The notes under the pieces were generated by a model. That model searched no databases. It was not told the DNA's origin and worked only from the letters and a program-made list of their open reading frames with translations. 64,000 nucleotides of DNA. It comes from Sphingomonas palmae (lineage in GTDB: Bacteria > Pseudomonadota > Alphaproteobacteria > Sphingomonadales > Sphingomonadaceae). The position numbers and the translations under genes are program-made. Positions 28,504 through 36,955 of this stretch are shown here, in pieces. Every line of letters begins with the position of its first letter. Position 1 is the first letter of the stretch. Where the stretch lies: contig NZ_FNZZ01000001.1 of assembly GCF_900109565.1 (NCBI RefSeq), positions 868,001 to 932,000 of the forward strand, given 5' to 3'.

Positions 28504-28836
28504 ATGCTCGGGTTCGGCCGCCCCAACCGCCTGCTGCGTTCCCCCGGGGAGGTGATCGCCGCGATCGCGGAAACACCCGTCGCCTTCGCCGCAATCGACG
28601 CGCTCGTCTCGAACGACGGCCGCGCGGGCCTCGCGATCGACGCTGCGGGACAGGTGCTCGCCGTCCGCCTGCGCGGTTCACGCGCGCTCGCCTGCATCGT
28701 CCCCTGGACCGCGCTGCGCCAGACGGTCGAGGGCATCGTGGTCGAAGGCGACCGCCGCTTCGGCAGCGTCACGCTGATCGGCATCAGCGCGCTCGACGTC
28801 CGTCGCCTCGGTCAGCCACAACCGGAAGAGGCGTAA
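28504..28836 (+). CDS. Hypothetical protein
   Basis: A 110-residue protein of unknown function with alternating hydrophobic segments (AFAAIDALVSNDGRAGLAIDAAGQVLAVRLRGSRAL is its core, parted here only to note its position at about 30-65). ATG 28504 is 25 bases after the preceding stop; GTG 28476 could extend it. No signal peptide, Cys motif or known domain is seen. Same-strand spacing suggests co-transcription with the phosphatase-like gene. Confidence 0.6.
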   Translation: MLGFGRPNRLLRSPGEVIAAIAETPVAFAAIDALVSNDGRAGLAIDAAGQVLAVRLRGSRALACIVPWTALRQTVEGIVVEGDRRFGSVTLIGISALDVRRLGQPQPEEA

Positions 28837-28858
28837 CTTTCCCCGCTCCCCACGCGTT
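28833..28858 (+). promoter_or_regulatory. Possible EcfG-like promoter
   Basis: GTAAC (28833-28837), a one-base variant of GGAAC, then 17 bases, then CGTT (28855-28858), 26 bases before the 56-residue acidic gene at 28885. One mismatch in the -35 makes this tentative. Confidence 0.28.
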
Positions 28859-28884
28859 CGCACCCGGACACAGGAGAGCAGATC

Positions 28885-29055
28885 ATGGCAAGCACCCCCG
28901 ATCCCCTACCCGACCACGGCGAGCATGACCCGGACCAGACCGGCGTCACCCCGACCGAGGCCGATCCCGTCGCCCACCCCGAACAACCGCCGCTCGACGA
29001 CGACGCCTCCGGCCTCCCCGACAAACCGGCCGAAGACCTCGGCGACTTCGCGTAG
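28885..29055 (+). CDS. Small acidic proline-rich protein (56 aa)
   Basis: ATG 28885 is preceded by AGGAGAG at a good distance and opens a 56-codon frame ending TAG at 29055. The product is rich in Asp, Pro and Glu (for example EQPPLDDDASGLPDKPAEDL) with no hydrophobic segment, so it is likely a soluble disordered protein. A possible stress-type promoter lies upstream. The function is unknown. Confidence 0.6.
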   Translation: MASTPDPLPDHGEHDPDQTGVTPTEADPVAHPEQPPLDDDASGLPDKPAEDLGDFA

Positions 29056-29072
29056 GCACGAGGTGCGCGGCG

Positions 29073-29813
29073 CTATCCCGCCAGGATCAGCGCCGCCCCG
29101 CCCAGGATCGCCGCCACCGCACCCGCGCGCTGCACCGTCACTCGCTCGCCGAGCGCGAACACCCCGATCAGCAGCGCCGTCACCATCCCCGTCTCGCGCA
29201 GCGCGGCGAGCGGTGCGGTCGGACCGAGCGCGAACGCCGTCAGCGCCGCGCCGTAGGTCACGATCGACAGCGCCCCCGCGACCACGCCTGCGCGCCACTG
29301 CGTCCCCACACTCGCGATGATCCGCCCGCGCGACACAATCGCGAACATCGCGGTCACGCCCACACCCATCGCCACGAACAACCAGACGATATAGCTCGCC
29401 GTCGCCGGTGCCGCGCGCACGCCGTGCGCGTCGATCACCGTGTAGAGCGCGATCGTGCAACCGGTCAGCAACGACCAGCCGAGCGCCCCGCGTCCCAGAT
29501 GCCGCCCCACGACCAGCAACAGCATCGCCGCGCCGATCAGCGCGATCCCCGCCACCTGCGCCGCGCGCACCGGCTCGCCCAGCAATCCGATCGTGACCAC
29601 CGCGGTCAGCAGCGGCGCCGTCCCGCGCAGCACCGGATAGGCCGCGCTCAGATCGGCCTGCTCAAACGCGCGGATCAGCGCGTAGAGGTAAATCAGATAC
29701 GCCACCGTGCTCGCCGCCAACCACCAATATGCACCCGCGGGCGGCGAGACGAACGGCAGTGCCGGCAGCAGGATCAGCGCGCTCGAGCCATCGGTCAGCG
29801 CACGCGCCGACAT
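29073..29813 (-). CDS. EamA/DMT-superfamily transporter, N-terminus apparently lost to a frameshift
   Basis: A 246-residue polytopic protein with two EamA halves: AYPVLRGTAPLLTAVVTIGLLGEPV in the first and LGPTAPLAALRETGMVTALLIGVFALGERV in the second. Members export amino acids, nucleobases or other metabolites. The first helix is missing from this frame. It is found just upstream in another frame from GTG 29919 (VTPFTLAAVLMIVSGSVHAI), which hits TAA at 29841; one extra base between about 29842 and 29855 would explain the break. The frame from ATG 29813 still encodes about nine helices, so partial function cannot be excluded. Confidence 0.72.
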   Translation of the reverse strand: MSARALTDGSSALILLPALPFVSPPAGAYWWLAASTVAYLIYLYALIRAFEQADLSAAYPVLRGTAPLLTAVVTIGLLGEPVRAAQVAGIALIGAAMLLLVVGRHLGRGALGWSLLTGCTIALYTVIDAHGVRAAPATASYIVWLFVAMGVGVTAMFAIVSRGRIIASVGTQWRAGVVAGALSIVTYGAALTAFALGPTAPLAALRETGMVTALLIGVFALGERVTVQRAGAVAAILGGAALILAG

Positions 29814-29838
29814 CTTGTCGCGCCCGCCCCCAAAAACC

Positions 29839-29919
29839 TTAGGCGCCGATGGCGTTGACGATCGCGTGAACCGATCCCGACACGATCATCAGCACGGCGG
29901 CGAGGGTGAAAGGCGTCAC
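29839..29919 (-). pseudogene. Detached N-terminal segment of the DMT transporter
   Basis: GTG 29919 to TAA 29841-29839 encodes a hydrophobic helix ending SGSVHAIVNAIGA, matching the first EamA helix (usually H..WNA.. or H..VNA..). The downstream part of the same gene is in the next frame (KVFGGGRDKMSARAL). The segment starts 29 bases after the DNA ligase stop. Confidence 0.45.
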
Positions 29920-29947
29920 AGCATCGCAGCGTGCCACGCGTTCCACT

Positions 29948-31567
29948 TCACGTCACCAGCTTGCGCAGGCCCTCGATCGTATCCGCCTCGTGCGCGGGCT
30001 TGTCGGTGCGAATGCGCGCGATCCGGGGAAAGCGCATCGCCAGCCCCGATTTGTGCCGCTTCGAGTCGTGGATCGAATCGAATGCGATCTCCAGCACCAG
30101 CGACCGCTCGACCTCGCGCACCGGCCCGAAGCGGTTGGTGGTATGGTGCCGCACGAACCGGTCGAGCTGGCGCAGTTCCTCGTCGGTGATCCCCTGATAC
30201 GCCTTGCCCACCGGCAGCAGCTCGCCCTCGCCCGCCGCCCCGCCGGTCCAGCACCCGAAGGTATAATCGCTGTAGTAGGACGATCGCCGCCCGTTGCCGC
30301 GCTGCGCGTACATCATCACGCAATCGGCGGTCAGCGGATCGCGCTTCCACTTGTACCACAATCCCGCGCGCCGCCCCGCGACATACGGCGCGTCGCGGCG
30401 CTTGAGCATCATGCCCTCGATCGCGGCGTCGCGCGCGCCCATGCGGATCGCCTCCAGCGCGGTGAAATCCTCCGCCTCGACCACCGCCGACAGGTCGAAC
30501 CGATCGGGATCGAGCCGGGGCACGAACGCCTCCAGCCGCGCGCGCCGCTCGGTCCATCCCAGCTGCCGCAGGTCTTCCGCGCCGTCGAACAATATGTCGT
30601 ACAGCCGCACGAACGCCGGGCTTTCCTCCAGCATCTTCGCCGACACGACCTTCCGCCCCAGCCGCTGCTGCAGCGCATTGAAGCTCGCCGCGCCGCCGCC
30701 GTCTTCCAGCGTGCCGCCCTGCACGTCGCCCTTCACCATCAGCTCGCCGTCGAGCACACCCGGCGTCCGAAACGCCGCCGCCACGTCGGGGAAGGCCCGG
30801 GTCACGTCATCGCCGGTTCGGCTGTACAGCCGCGTCTCGCCGTGCCCTGTCGCATCCACGACATGGACCAGCTGCACGCGGATACCATCCCACTTCCACT
30901 CCGCGACATAGTCGGACAAATCGACGCGCAGGTCCTCCAGCGGGTGCGCCAGCATGAACGGCCGGAACACCGGCACGTCGGCGGGCGTCGGCTGCTCGCC
31001 CGTCCCTTCGGCCCAGGCGAACAGCGTCGGGTACGGCGGCTCCAGCCCGTGCCACACCTCCTCGACCGCATCGACGTCGAGCCCGAACGCGTCCGCCAGC
31101 GCCTGTTTCGCCAGCCTGGACGACACACCGACGCGAAGCGATCCCGTCGCCATCTTGAGCAGCGCGAACCGCTCCTCCGCGTCCAGCCGGTCGAGCATCC
31201 CCGCCAGCACCCCGCCCGCGTCCGACCGCGACAAATGCATCAACCGGTCGACCACCGCCGCCACGCTCAGCGGCTCGGCCTCGAACGCACCCTCGGGGGT
31301 CGGCCACAGCAAAGCGATCGTCTCCGCGGTGTCGCCGACATATTCGCGGCTCATCCGGAACAGCACCGGATCGAACCGTTCCTCGATCAGCGCGCGCAGC
31401 AGCGCCGGCTTGACGCCCGGCAGGTCGAGGTCCCCCGTCAGCGCCGCCATCGCCCAGCCGCGATCGGGATCGGGCGTCACCCGCAGGTAATCGCCGATCA
31501 GCTTCAACTTGGCGTTGCGCGACCGGGTATAGATCAGCGAGTCGAGAAGCTGCGCAAAGGCGTGCAT
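29948..31567 (-). CDS. ATP-dependent DNA ligase (bacterial LigB/LigC-like, stand-alone)
   Basis: A 539-residue ligase. An N-terminal helical DNA-binding domain (1-200) is followed by the adenylation domain with nucleophile Lys225 in EWKWDG, the VLDGELM motif, and MLKRRDAPYVAGRRAGLWYKWKRDP (motifs IV-V). The OB-fold contains SDYTFGCW and VEIAFDS-type sequence. These ligases are repair enzymes separate from the NAD-dependent LigA. In many proteobacteria they sit with an Lhr-type helicase and a ligase-associated exonuclease; neither is in this window. Confidence 0.92.
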   Translation of the reverse strand: MHAFAQLLDSLIYTRSRNAKLKLIGDYLRVTPDPDRGWAMAALTGDLDLPGVKPALLRALIEERFDPVLFRMSREYVGDTAETIALLWPTPEGAFEAEPLSVAAVVDRLMHLSRSDAGGVLAGMLDRLDAEERFALLKMATGSLRVGVSSRLAKQALADAFGLDVDAVEEVWHGLEPPYPTLFAWAEGTGEQPTPADVPVFRPFMLAHPLEDLRVDLSDYVAEWKWDGIRVQLVHVVDATGHGETRLYSRTGDDVTRAFPDVAAAFRTPGVLDGELMVKGDVQGGTLEDGGGAASFNALQQRLGRKVVSAKMLEESPAFVRLYDILFDGAEDLRQLGWTERRARLEAFVPRLDPDRFDLSAVVEAEDFTALEAIRMGARDAAIEGMMLKRRDAPYVAGRRAGLWYKWKRDPLTADCVMMYAQRGNGRRSSYYSDYTFGCWTGGAAGEGELLPVGKAYQGITDEELRQLDRFVRHHTTNRFGPVREVERSLVLEIAFDSIHDSKRHKSGLAMRFPRIARIRTDKPAHEADTIEGLRKLVT

Positions 31568-31624
31568 GCGGGCGTAACGATCGGCGCGCGACGCGGCTCC
31601 GTGCTCAGGAACTCTCCGCCGGCG

Positions 31625-32080
31625 TCAGATGTGACGCTCCGCCGCGGCTACGATCCCCGGCATCGCTGCCAGCCGCTGCTCGAAATCGGTCGCGATGTCG
31701 GCCAGCGACACCTCAGACAGCCGCCGGATCAGCAGCGCCTCCGCCTCGCGCAGCGCGCCACCCAGCGACTCGTTGACCGCCTGCTCCACCAGGCAGGCGG
31801 GCGCCGGGTCCGCCGGCCCCAGCGCGAACACGCGCTGCTCGCCGAGCGCGCGGTACACGTCCAACATGGTGAGCTGGTCGAGCCCGCGCGTCAGCATCCA
31901 CCCGCCGCCGTGCCCCTTGGTCGACCGGACGTACCCCGCCTCGCGCAAGCCCGCCATCGTCCGCCGCACCACGACCGGATTCGTCCCCAGCATCACCGCC
32001 GCCGCTTCCGACGTCAGCGGACCATCCCTCCGCCCCATGTGGATCAACAGGTGCAGCATTCTCGACAGGCGCGCGTCCAT
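31625..32080 (-). CDS. Rrf2-family transcriptional regulator
   Basis: A 151-residue Rrf2/IscR-type regulator. The winged helix covers residues 1-75: TSEAAAVMLGTNPVVVRRTMAGLREAGYVRSTKGHGGGW. Only one Cys is present (APACLVE), so the three-Cys [2Fe-2S] site of IscR/NsrR is missing; redox sensing through a single Cys is possible. It is divergent from a thioredoxin-reductase-like gene, its likely target, with a 104-base shared control region containing two direct repeats. Confidence 0.9.
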   Translation of the reverse strand: MDARLSRMLHLLIHMGRRDGPLTSEAAAVMLGTNPVVVRRTMAGLREAGYVRSTKGHGGGWMLTRGLDQLTMLDVYRALGEQRVFALGPADPAPACLVEQAVNESLGGALREAEALLIRRLSEVSLADIATDFEQRLAAMPGIVAAAERHI

Positions 32081-32108
32081 CAGCCCTCATCCCCGATCAC
32101 GAGCAGTC

Positions 32109-32159
32109 CGTCATGTAACTTCTCGTGTTGCTTATTACACCTGGACACGTCATGTAGCT
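32109..32159. promoter_or_regulatory. Candidate Rrf2 operator: two direct repeats
   Basis: CGTCATGTAACT (32109-32120) and CGTCATGTAGCT (32148-32159) are 12-base direct repeats with one difference, spaced 39 bases start to start, in the divergent region between the Rrf2 gene and the flavoprotein gene. Their placement on both sides of a TTGCTT-like -35 suggests operator sites. This is inference from sequence only. Confidence 0.4.
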
Positions 32160-32184
32160 CATGGGATTACATAAGGACGGTCTG

Positions 32185-33084
32185 ATGTACGACGCAATCG
32201 TGATCGGGGGCAGTTTCGCAGGGCTGTCGGCGGCGTTGCAGCTGGCGCGCGCGCGGCAGCACGTGCTGGTCATCGACGCTGGATCGCCGCGCAACCGCTT
32301 CGCCGACGAGGCGCACGGCTTCCTCGGGCAGGACGGTCGCGCACCCGCAGCGATCATGCGTGATGCCCGCTGCCAGCTCGAACGCTACCCGACGGCCGAG
32401 ATCGTGTCGGGTGAGGCAGTAGACGCCGCGGCAACAGGCGACGGCTTCACGGTCGCGCTGTCCGGCGGCGAGCGCCACGCGCGCCGGCTGATCCTGGCGA
32501 CCGGCGTCTCGGATCAACTGCCCGCGATCCCGGGGCTGAGCGAGCGCTGGGGCGCGACCGTGCTCCACTGCCCCTATTGTCACGGCTACGAGATGCGCGA
32601 CTTGGCCCTCGGCGTCATCGCCGCGCATCCCATGTCGGCGCATCAGGCCGTCCTGATCCCCGACTGGGGGCCGACCACCTATTTCACGCAAGCGCAGTTC
32701 GAGCCCGAGCCGGCCGAGCTTCACGCCTTCGTCGCGCGCGGCATCACGGTTGAGCGCACCCCGGTGGTCGAGCTGCTGGGCGACGCACCCGCGCTCGACG
32801 GCGTCCGATTGGCGGACGGACGCGTCGTCGCGGTCGCGGCGGTCTTCACCGCGCCGCGCACCAGTCCCTCGACCCCGCTCGCCGCGCGGCTCGGCTGCAA
32901 ACTCGAGGACGGCCCGACCGGTCCCTTTGTCAAGGTCGACCAATGGGGCGCGACTTCGGTGCCGGGTGTCTGGGCGGCGGGCGATCTCGCGACGCCCATG
33001 CACAACGCGACACTCGCCTCCGCCGCCGGGGTACTCGCGGGCATCGGCGCGCACCAGGCGGGCGTTCGCGCAGCAGCCGCGTAG
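32185..33084 (+). CDS. Thioredoxin-reductase-like FAD/NAD(P) oxidoreductase
   Basis: A 299-residue flavoprotein with FAD-binding GGSFAGLSAALQLARA (8-23), a CPYC redox motif (C129-C132), and the second FAD motif GVWAAGDLATP near the C-terminus. The fold is that of low-molecular-weight thioredoxin reductases, but the NADPH-binding GxGxxA segment expected after CPYC is replaced by GVIAAHPMSAHQAVLI, so nucleotide use may differ. AAGGAC precedes ATG 32185. It is paired divergently with an Rrf2 regulator, a pairing that suggests control by a redox or electrophile signal. Confidence 0.88.
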   Translation: MYDAIVIGGSFAGLSAALQLARARQHVLVIDAGSPRNRFADEAHGFLGQDGRAPAAIMRDARCQLERYPTAEIVSGEAVDAAATGDGFTVALSGGERHARRLILATGVSDQLPAIPGLSERWGATVLHCPYCHGYEMRDLALGVIAAHPMSAHQAVLIPDWGPTTYFTQAQFEPEPAELHAFVARGITVERTPVVELLGDAPALDGVRLADGRVVAVAAVFTAPRTSPSTPLAARLGCKLEDGPTGPFVKVDQWGATSVPGVWAAGDLATPMHNATLASAAGVLAGIGAHQAGVRAAAA

Positions 33085-33161
33085 ATCGAGCCACCTAGCG
33101 CAAGCACGGCGTAGCGCCGAAGCGCGTGCACCACCGCCCGCCGCCACTACACCCCCGCGCC

Positions 33162-34022
33162 ATGCGTCGTCGCCTGCTGCTCCTTCTCACCGCCGTGATC
33201 GTGCTCGGCGCGGCCGCCTTTGCCGCGGGTGTGTGGAACGCGCGCGCCGATCCGGTGGTGCGCACCGCGCGCGTGGCCTTACGCGACTGGCCCGCCGGCG
33301 CCGCCCCGATCCGCGCCGCAGTGTTGAGCGACATCCACATCGGCAGCATGGCGATGGACGAGGCGCGGCTTTCGCGCATCGTCGCGCAGGTCAACACGCT
33401 CCATCCTGACATCGTGCTGATCGCGGGCGATTTCATCAACGGCTACGGTGCGGAGGACGCGCTGAAGGTCGAGGCGCCGCTCACCGCCGCGCTGTCGCGG
33501 CTGCGCGCGCCGCTCGGCGTCGTCGCAGTGCCGGGCAACCACGACCACGGCACCAGCATCGCCGCGGTCCGCGCCGCGCTGACCCGCGCGGGCGTGACCG
33601 TGCTCGCCAATCAGGCACTACGACGCGGACCGCTCGCGATCGGCGGCGTCGACGACGATTACAGCCACGCCGACAACCTGCCCGCGACGATGGCGGCCCT
33701 GCGCAGCATGGGCGGGGCAGCGGTCCTGCTCACCCACTCGCCCGATCTGGCGACCAAGCTGCCGGCCGCCGCGCCCTTCATGATCGCGGGGCATACGCAT
33801 TGCGGGCAGGTCCGGCTGCCCGTCATCGGCCCGCCGATCCTGCCCGTGCGCACCCACAAACGCTATCTCTGCGGCATGATCGACGACCGCGGGCATCAGG
33901 TCCTCGTCACCGCCGGGCTCGGCACCAGCGACCTGCCGATCCGCTGGCGCGCGCCACCCGACCTGTGGCTGCTGACGCTCGGGCCCGCGCGCCAGCCGCG
34001 CGTCAGTCGATCGCCGACTTGA
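33162..34022 (+). CDS. Membrane-anchored metallophosphoesterase (YaeI-like)
   Basis: A 286-residue calcineurin-like phosphoesterase with an N-terminal transmembrane anchor (residues 4-22). Metal-binding motifs are complete: [21 protein letters not shown] and AGHTHCGQ. Related proteins (YaeI, UDP-2,3-diacylglucosamine hydrolase-like) act on phosphodiesters at the membrane. The 3' end overlaps the convergent DUF1328 gene by 20 bases. Confidence 0.9.
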   Translation: MRRRLLLLLTAVIVLGAAAFAAGVWNARADPVVRTARVALRDWPAGAAPIRAAVLSDIHIGSMAMDEARLSRIVAQVNTLHPDIVLIAGDFINGYGAEDALKVEAPLTAALSRLRAPLGVVAVPGNHDHGTSIAAVRAALTRAGVTVLANQALRRGPLAIGGVDDDYSHADNLPATMAALRSMGGAAVLLTHSPDLATKLPAAAPFMIAGHTHCGQVRLPVIGPPILPVRTHKRYLCGMIDDRGHQVLVTAGLGTSDLPIRWRAPPDLWLLTLGPARQPRVSRSPT

Positions 34023-34188
34023 CCGCCTTTCCCGTCACCAGCGCGATGATCAGGAAGATCACGAACAACGCGATGGCGATGAAGAACAGCACCTTGGCGA
34101 TGCCGACGAAGGTCCCCGCGAGCCCGCCGAAGCCGAGCAACCCGAGCACCAGCCCGATGACGAGAAACGTGAGTGCGAGCTTCAACAT
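34003..34188 (-). CDS. DUF1328 small membrane protein (YtjA-like)
   Basis: A 61-residue protein with two hydrophobic segments ([40 protein letters not shown]), the layout of the DUF1328 family. GGGGGCG precedes ATG 34188. The family is often stress-induced in proteobacteria, and dps lies just upstream. The function is unknown. It overlaps the convergent phosphoesterase gene. Confidence 0.85.
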   Translation of the reverse strand: MLKLALTFLVIGLVLGLLGFGGLAGTFVGIAKVLFFIAIALFVIFLIIALVTGKAVKSAID

Positions 34189-34234
34189 GAGTAACGCCCC
34201 CAATTAGTTAGATAATGGAAAATGCAGGCGGCGC

Positions 34235-34732
34235 TCAGCCCTTGCGGCTCGCCTCGAACAGGAACCACGCGCGCTCCTCGGCCTGGTCGATCCAGTCGTC
34301 CGCCAGACTCGACGTCGCGGTGTCGTTCGCTTCCTCGGCCTTCTCGCGCGCGCGGCGCAGCGCCTCGACCAGCTTGAGGTTGTCCTCGCGCAGTTCCGCC
34401 AGCATGTCGTCTGGCGACACGAACTCGCGGTCGTTGTCGGCCACCTGCTGGCGCCGGTTGATGTCGCCGATCGAGCGTAGCGTCGTGTTGCCGGTCTTGC
34501 GCACGCGCTCCGCGATCGCGTCGGTCACGCCCAGGATCTGCGCCGCCTGATCGTCGAGCATCAGGTGATAGTCGCGGAAATGCGGGCCCGAGACGTGCCA
34601 GTGAAAATTCTTGGTCTTCAGATAGATCGCGAAACAGTCCGCCAGCGCGACGTTCAGCGCGTCGGCCGCGGTCATCGTGTCGTTGCGGGCAAGGTCGGTC
34701 GGGGTAGCGAGCTTGGGGTCGATGTCGGCCAC
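34235..34732 (-). CDS. dps: DNA-protecting ferritin-like protein Dps
   Basis: A 165-residue Dps. The ferroxidase site residues are in NFHWHVSGPHFRDYHLMLDDQAAQI, the family signature. It forms a dodecamer that stores iron and shields DNA during oxidative stress and starvation. GTG 34732 follows GGAGA at 8 bases; no ATG fits better. An EcfG-like promoter is at 34772-34796. Confidence 0.95.
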   Translation of the reverse strand: MADIDPKLATPTDLARNDTMTAADALNVALADCFAIYLKTKNFHWHVSGPHFRDYHLMLDDQAAQILGVTDAIAERVRKTGNTTLRSIGDINRRQQVADNDREFVSPDDMLAELREDNLKLVEALRRAREKAEEANDTATSSLADDWIDQAEERAWFLFEASRKG

Positions 34733-34771
34733 GGCGCTGTGTCTCCGTTGATGAGGTGATTTCGCCTCCAC

Positions 34772-34796
34772 AACGAGCCCGCCGCCGAATGGCTCC
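34772..34796 (-). promoter_or_regulatory. EcfG-like promoter of dps
   Basis: On the minus strand GGAGC (34796-34792), 16 bases, then CGTT (34775-34772); one mismatch from GGAAC-N16-CGTT. It lies 39 bases before the dps GTG. Control of dps by the general stress sigma factor is common in alphaproteobacteria. Confidence 0.45.
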
Positions 34797-34834
34797 GCTT
34801 CCTGTCACGTCAGCCGGTCACACCAGCCCCGTTA

Positions 34835-35398
34835 CACCAGTCGTAGCGCGTTCAATCCGATCACCACGCCCGCGACCAGCAAGATCGCCGCCGCCGCGAC
34901 ACGCACGCCCTTCAACGGCAGCCTCAGCCACGCCTCCTCCCCCAACGCGATCGCCACGACGTTGACCGCGCTCGCGCCCAACACCGCGCCGACCATCGCC
35001 GCCCATGGCAAGGTACTGCGCCCGGCGAGTGCCGCGACGATGAACTGCATCCGGTCGCCGAACGCCATGATGGCGAGCCCCGCGATGCTGGTGAACGCCG
35101 CACCCGTCCGCCACCCCTCCAGCGCGTCGGGACGCTTTATCCGAAACCCGGTTCCCACGCCCGCCAGCACCAACGCAAGCGCCAGCAGCAGCAAACGCGC
35201 CTCGGGCGTCAGCAGCGCCGTCACCGCCCGCCCCGCCGCCACCCCGATCGCGTAGTTGATGCTGAGCGCCAGCACCGCGGCCAGCACCACCAGCGCAGGC
35301 CGCCTGAACCGGTCGGCGAAGATCGCGGCCAGCCACGGCGTCTTGTCGGACATCTGCGTGATCGCGCCCAGCACGATCGCCGCCATCAATGCGTCCAC
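34835..35398 (-). CDS. TMEM165/GDT1 (UPF0016) family membrane protein
   Basis: A 188-residue protein with about six transmembrane helices in two related halves. The E-x-G-D-K/R-T/S cation motif of the family appears in altered form as TQMSDKT in the first half and MAFGDRMQF in the second. Members move Mn2+ or Ca2+ against protons. Loss of the acidic and Gly residues of motif 1 could change ion selectivity. Confidence 0.75.
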
Positions 35399-35443
35399 TG
35401 CGTCAGCGCGTGCTGCTACCGGGCAGAGCGCGGAACACGCGCG

Positions 35444-35773
35444 TCACGCTGCGAACCGCACCTGGCATGCCGCGGCAAAGGCATCGGATGCGGCGGCGTC
35501 CTGCCGCTCGCTCGACACCGCCTCGCCCAGCATCGACAGCCAGGCGTGAACGATCGGACCGTGATCGCCGCGTGCCAGCGCGCGCTCCAGCTGCTGCGCG
35601 ACCACCAGCGCGGGCAGCATGCCGTTCGCACGCGCGATGCGGCGGATCTGGTCGACCTCGTCCACCAGCCGCGCCGGACCGCTGCGCCACTCGATCGCCG
35701 CCACGCGTCGCGCCAGATCGGCCCTGATCGCGCCCGCGTCGCCCGTTCCCGCCCGCTGCTGCTCCATGCTCAT
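35444..35773 (-). CDS. Hypothetical protein, helical
   Basis: A 109-residue predicted soluble helical protein (VAAIEWRSGPARLVDEVDQIRRIARANGMLP is its central motif region, at about 25-55; cited only for position). ATG 35773 is chosen; an upstream ATG at 35806 is possible. No signal, domain or partner is recognised. It lies 45 bases from the TMEM165-like gene on the same strand. Confidence 0.6.
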   Translation of the reverse strand: MSMEQQRAGTGDAGAIRADLARRVAAIEWRSGPARLVDEVDQIRRIARANGMLPALVVAQQLERALARGDHGPIVHAWLSMLGEAVSSERQDAAASDAFAAACQVRFAA

Positions 35774-35981
35774 GTCGGCATCCTCTCCGCCCCTTGCCCG
35801 CATCATGCGCGCGCCGCGGTTAACGCCCGGCTAAACCGCGCCACCGGACGCCCGATCAACCGTCCACGGAGATGCCTTGACTTGGGGTCACGAATCCGTC
35901 ATTCGCCCCACCAGACGCGGCAAGGCAGCCCAGCGGGCACGCCTCGCCGCTTTTTGTTTTCTATTCGCACAGGATACGGTC

Positions 35982-36149
35982 ATGGCAAAGCCGACCACCG
36001 TCAAGATCAAGCTCGTCAGCTCGGCCGACACCGGGTTCTTCTACGTGACCAAGAAGAATCCCCGCACCCAGACCGAGAAGCTGTCGTTCCGCAAGTACGA
36101 CCCGGTCGTGCGCAAGCACGTCGACTTCAAGGAAGCCAAGATCAAGTAA
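35982..36149 (+). CDS. rpmG: 50S ribosomal protein L33
   Basis: A 55-residue L33 with [19 protein letters not shown] and [23 protein letters not shown]. It lacks the CxxC zinc pairs, so it is the zinc-independent form. AGGATACGGTC precedes the ATG. TTGACT at 35877 is a candidate -35 element. A textbook terminator follows at 36193. Confidence 0.97.
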   Translation: MAKPTTVKIKLVSSADTGFFYVTKKNPRTQTEKLSFRKYDPVVRKHVDFKEAKIK

Positions 36150-36192
36150 TCGCGCCGGCGGCCCCGCGCCGCCGCAGGTTACGCTATGCTGC

Positions 36193-36225
36193 AAAACCGC
36201 GGTGGAGCGATCCAGCGCGGTTTTT
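36193..36225 (+). terminator. Rho-independent terminator of rpmG
   Basis: AAAACCGCG (36193-36201) pairs with CGCGGTTTT (36216-36224), with a 14-base loop and a T5 run. It is placed 44 bases after the rpmG stop. Confidence 0.85.
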
Positions 36226-36264
36226 GGCGTCTTTAGCCCTCTCCCCAGCGGAGAAAGGGAACAA

Positions 36265-36627
36265 CTAAACCAGCGCTCCCACCGCCTGCATGAACCGCGC
36301 AAGGCTGATCGGCTTCGACACATACGCCTCCGCTCCTGCCGCGCGGATGCGCTCCTCGTCCTCGCGCCCCGAATAGGCCGTCACTGCCATCACGGGGATG
36401 TGCCTCAGCGTCTCGTCCGCCTTCAATTCCAGGATCAGCTCGTACCCGGTGACGTGCGGCATCTGGATGTCCATGATGATCAGGTCCGGCATCACCTCGC
36501 GCGCGCGCGCCACCGCCTCACGCCCGTCGCGCACCGCTTCGGCGGCGAACTCGTGCGCGCGCAGCAGGTCGCAGAACAGCTTCAGGTTCAGTTCGTTGTC
36601 CTCGACAACGAGCACCCTTTTCGCCAC
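36265..36627 (-). CDS. divK: Single-domain response regulator DivK
   Basis: A 120-residue receiver domain: RVLVVEDNELNLKLFCDLLRAH at the start, phospho-acceptor Asp in LIIMDIQMPHVTGYELI (about residue 53), switch Thr in VTAYSG and Lys in VSKPIS. Sequence and length match DivK, which relays PleC/DivJ signals to control CtrA and asymmetric division. GTG 36627 gives the family N-terminus; ATG 36645 is an alternative. It is divergent from the DUF3572 gene. Confidence 0.9.
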   Translation of the reverse strand: MAKRVLVVEDNELNLKLFCDLLRAHEFAAEAVRDGREAVARAREVMPDLIIMDIQMPHVTGYELILELKADETLRHIPVMAVTAYSGREDEERIRAAGAEAYVSKPISLARFMQAVGALV

Positions 36628-36667
36628 GTGTTCATTAACCCCCATCGACACGCTCAAGAGATAGGCA

Positions 36668-36955
36668 ATGCGTACGCCCCTGACAAATAGGATTGGCGAT
36701 CCCGACGCGGTCGCCGCGCTGGCGCTCTCCGCGCTCGCCTGGGTGCTGTCGGACGACGACCGCGCCGGGCGGCTGCTGACGCTCACCGGCCTCGCCCCCG
36801 GCGACCTGCGCGAGCGGCTGGGCGAACCCGCCGTCCTCGCCGCGGTGCTCACCTATCTCGAGAGCTACGAACCCGACCTCGTCGCCTGCGCCGACGACCT
36901 CGGCACCCGTCCCGAAACCCTCGTCGCCGCGCGCGCGACGCTGGAGCATGCATGA
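36668..36955 (+). CDS. DUF3572 family protein
   Basis: A 95-residue helical protein with ALALSALAWVLSDDDRAGRLLTLTGL and VLTYLESYEPDLVACADDLG, the DUF3572 signature found in alphaproteobacteria. It commonly neighbours divK, as here, but its function is unknown. Its stop overlaps the next start (ATGA). Confidence 0.88.
   Translation: MRTPLTNRIGDPDAVAALALSALAWVLSDDDRAGRLLTLTGLAPGDLRERLGEPAVLAAVLTYLESYEPDLVACADDLGTRPETLVAARATLEHA

Noticed and set aside
29906..32185. A 759-codon open frame on the plus strand
   Set aside because: It is antisense to the DNA ligase and Rrf2 genes and shows no domain.
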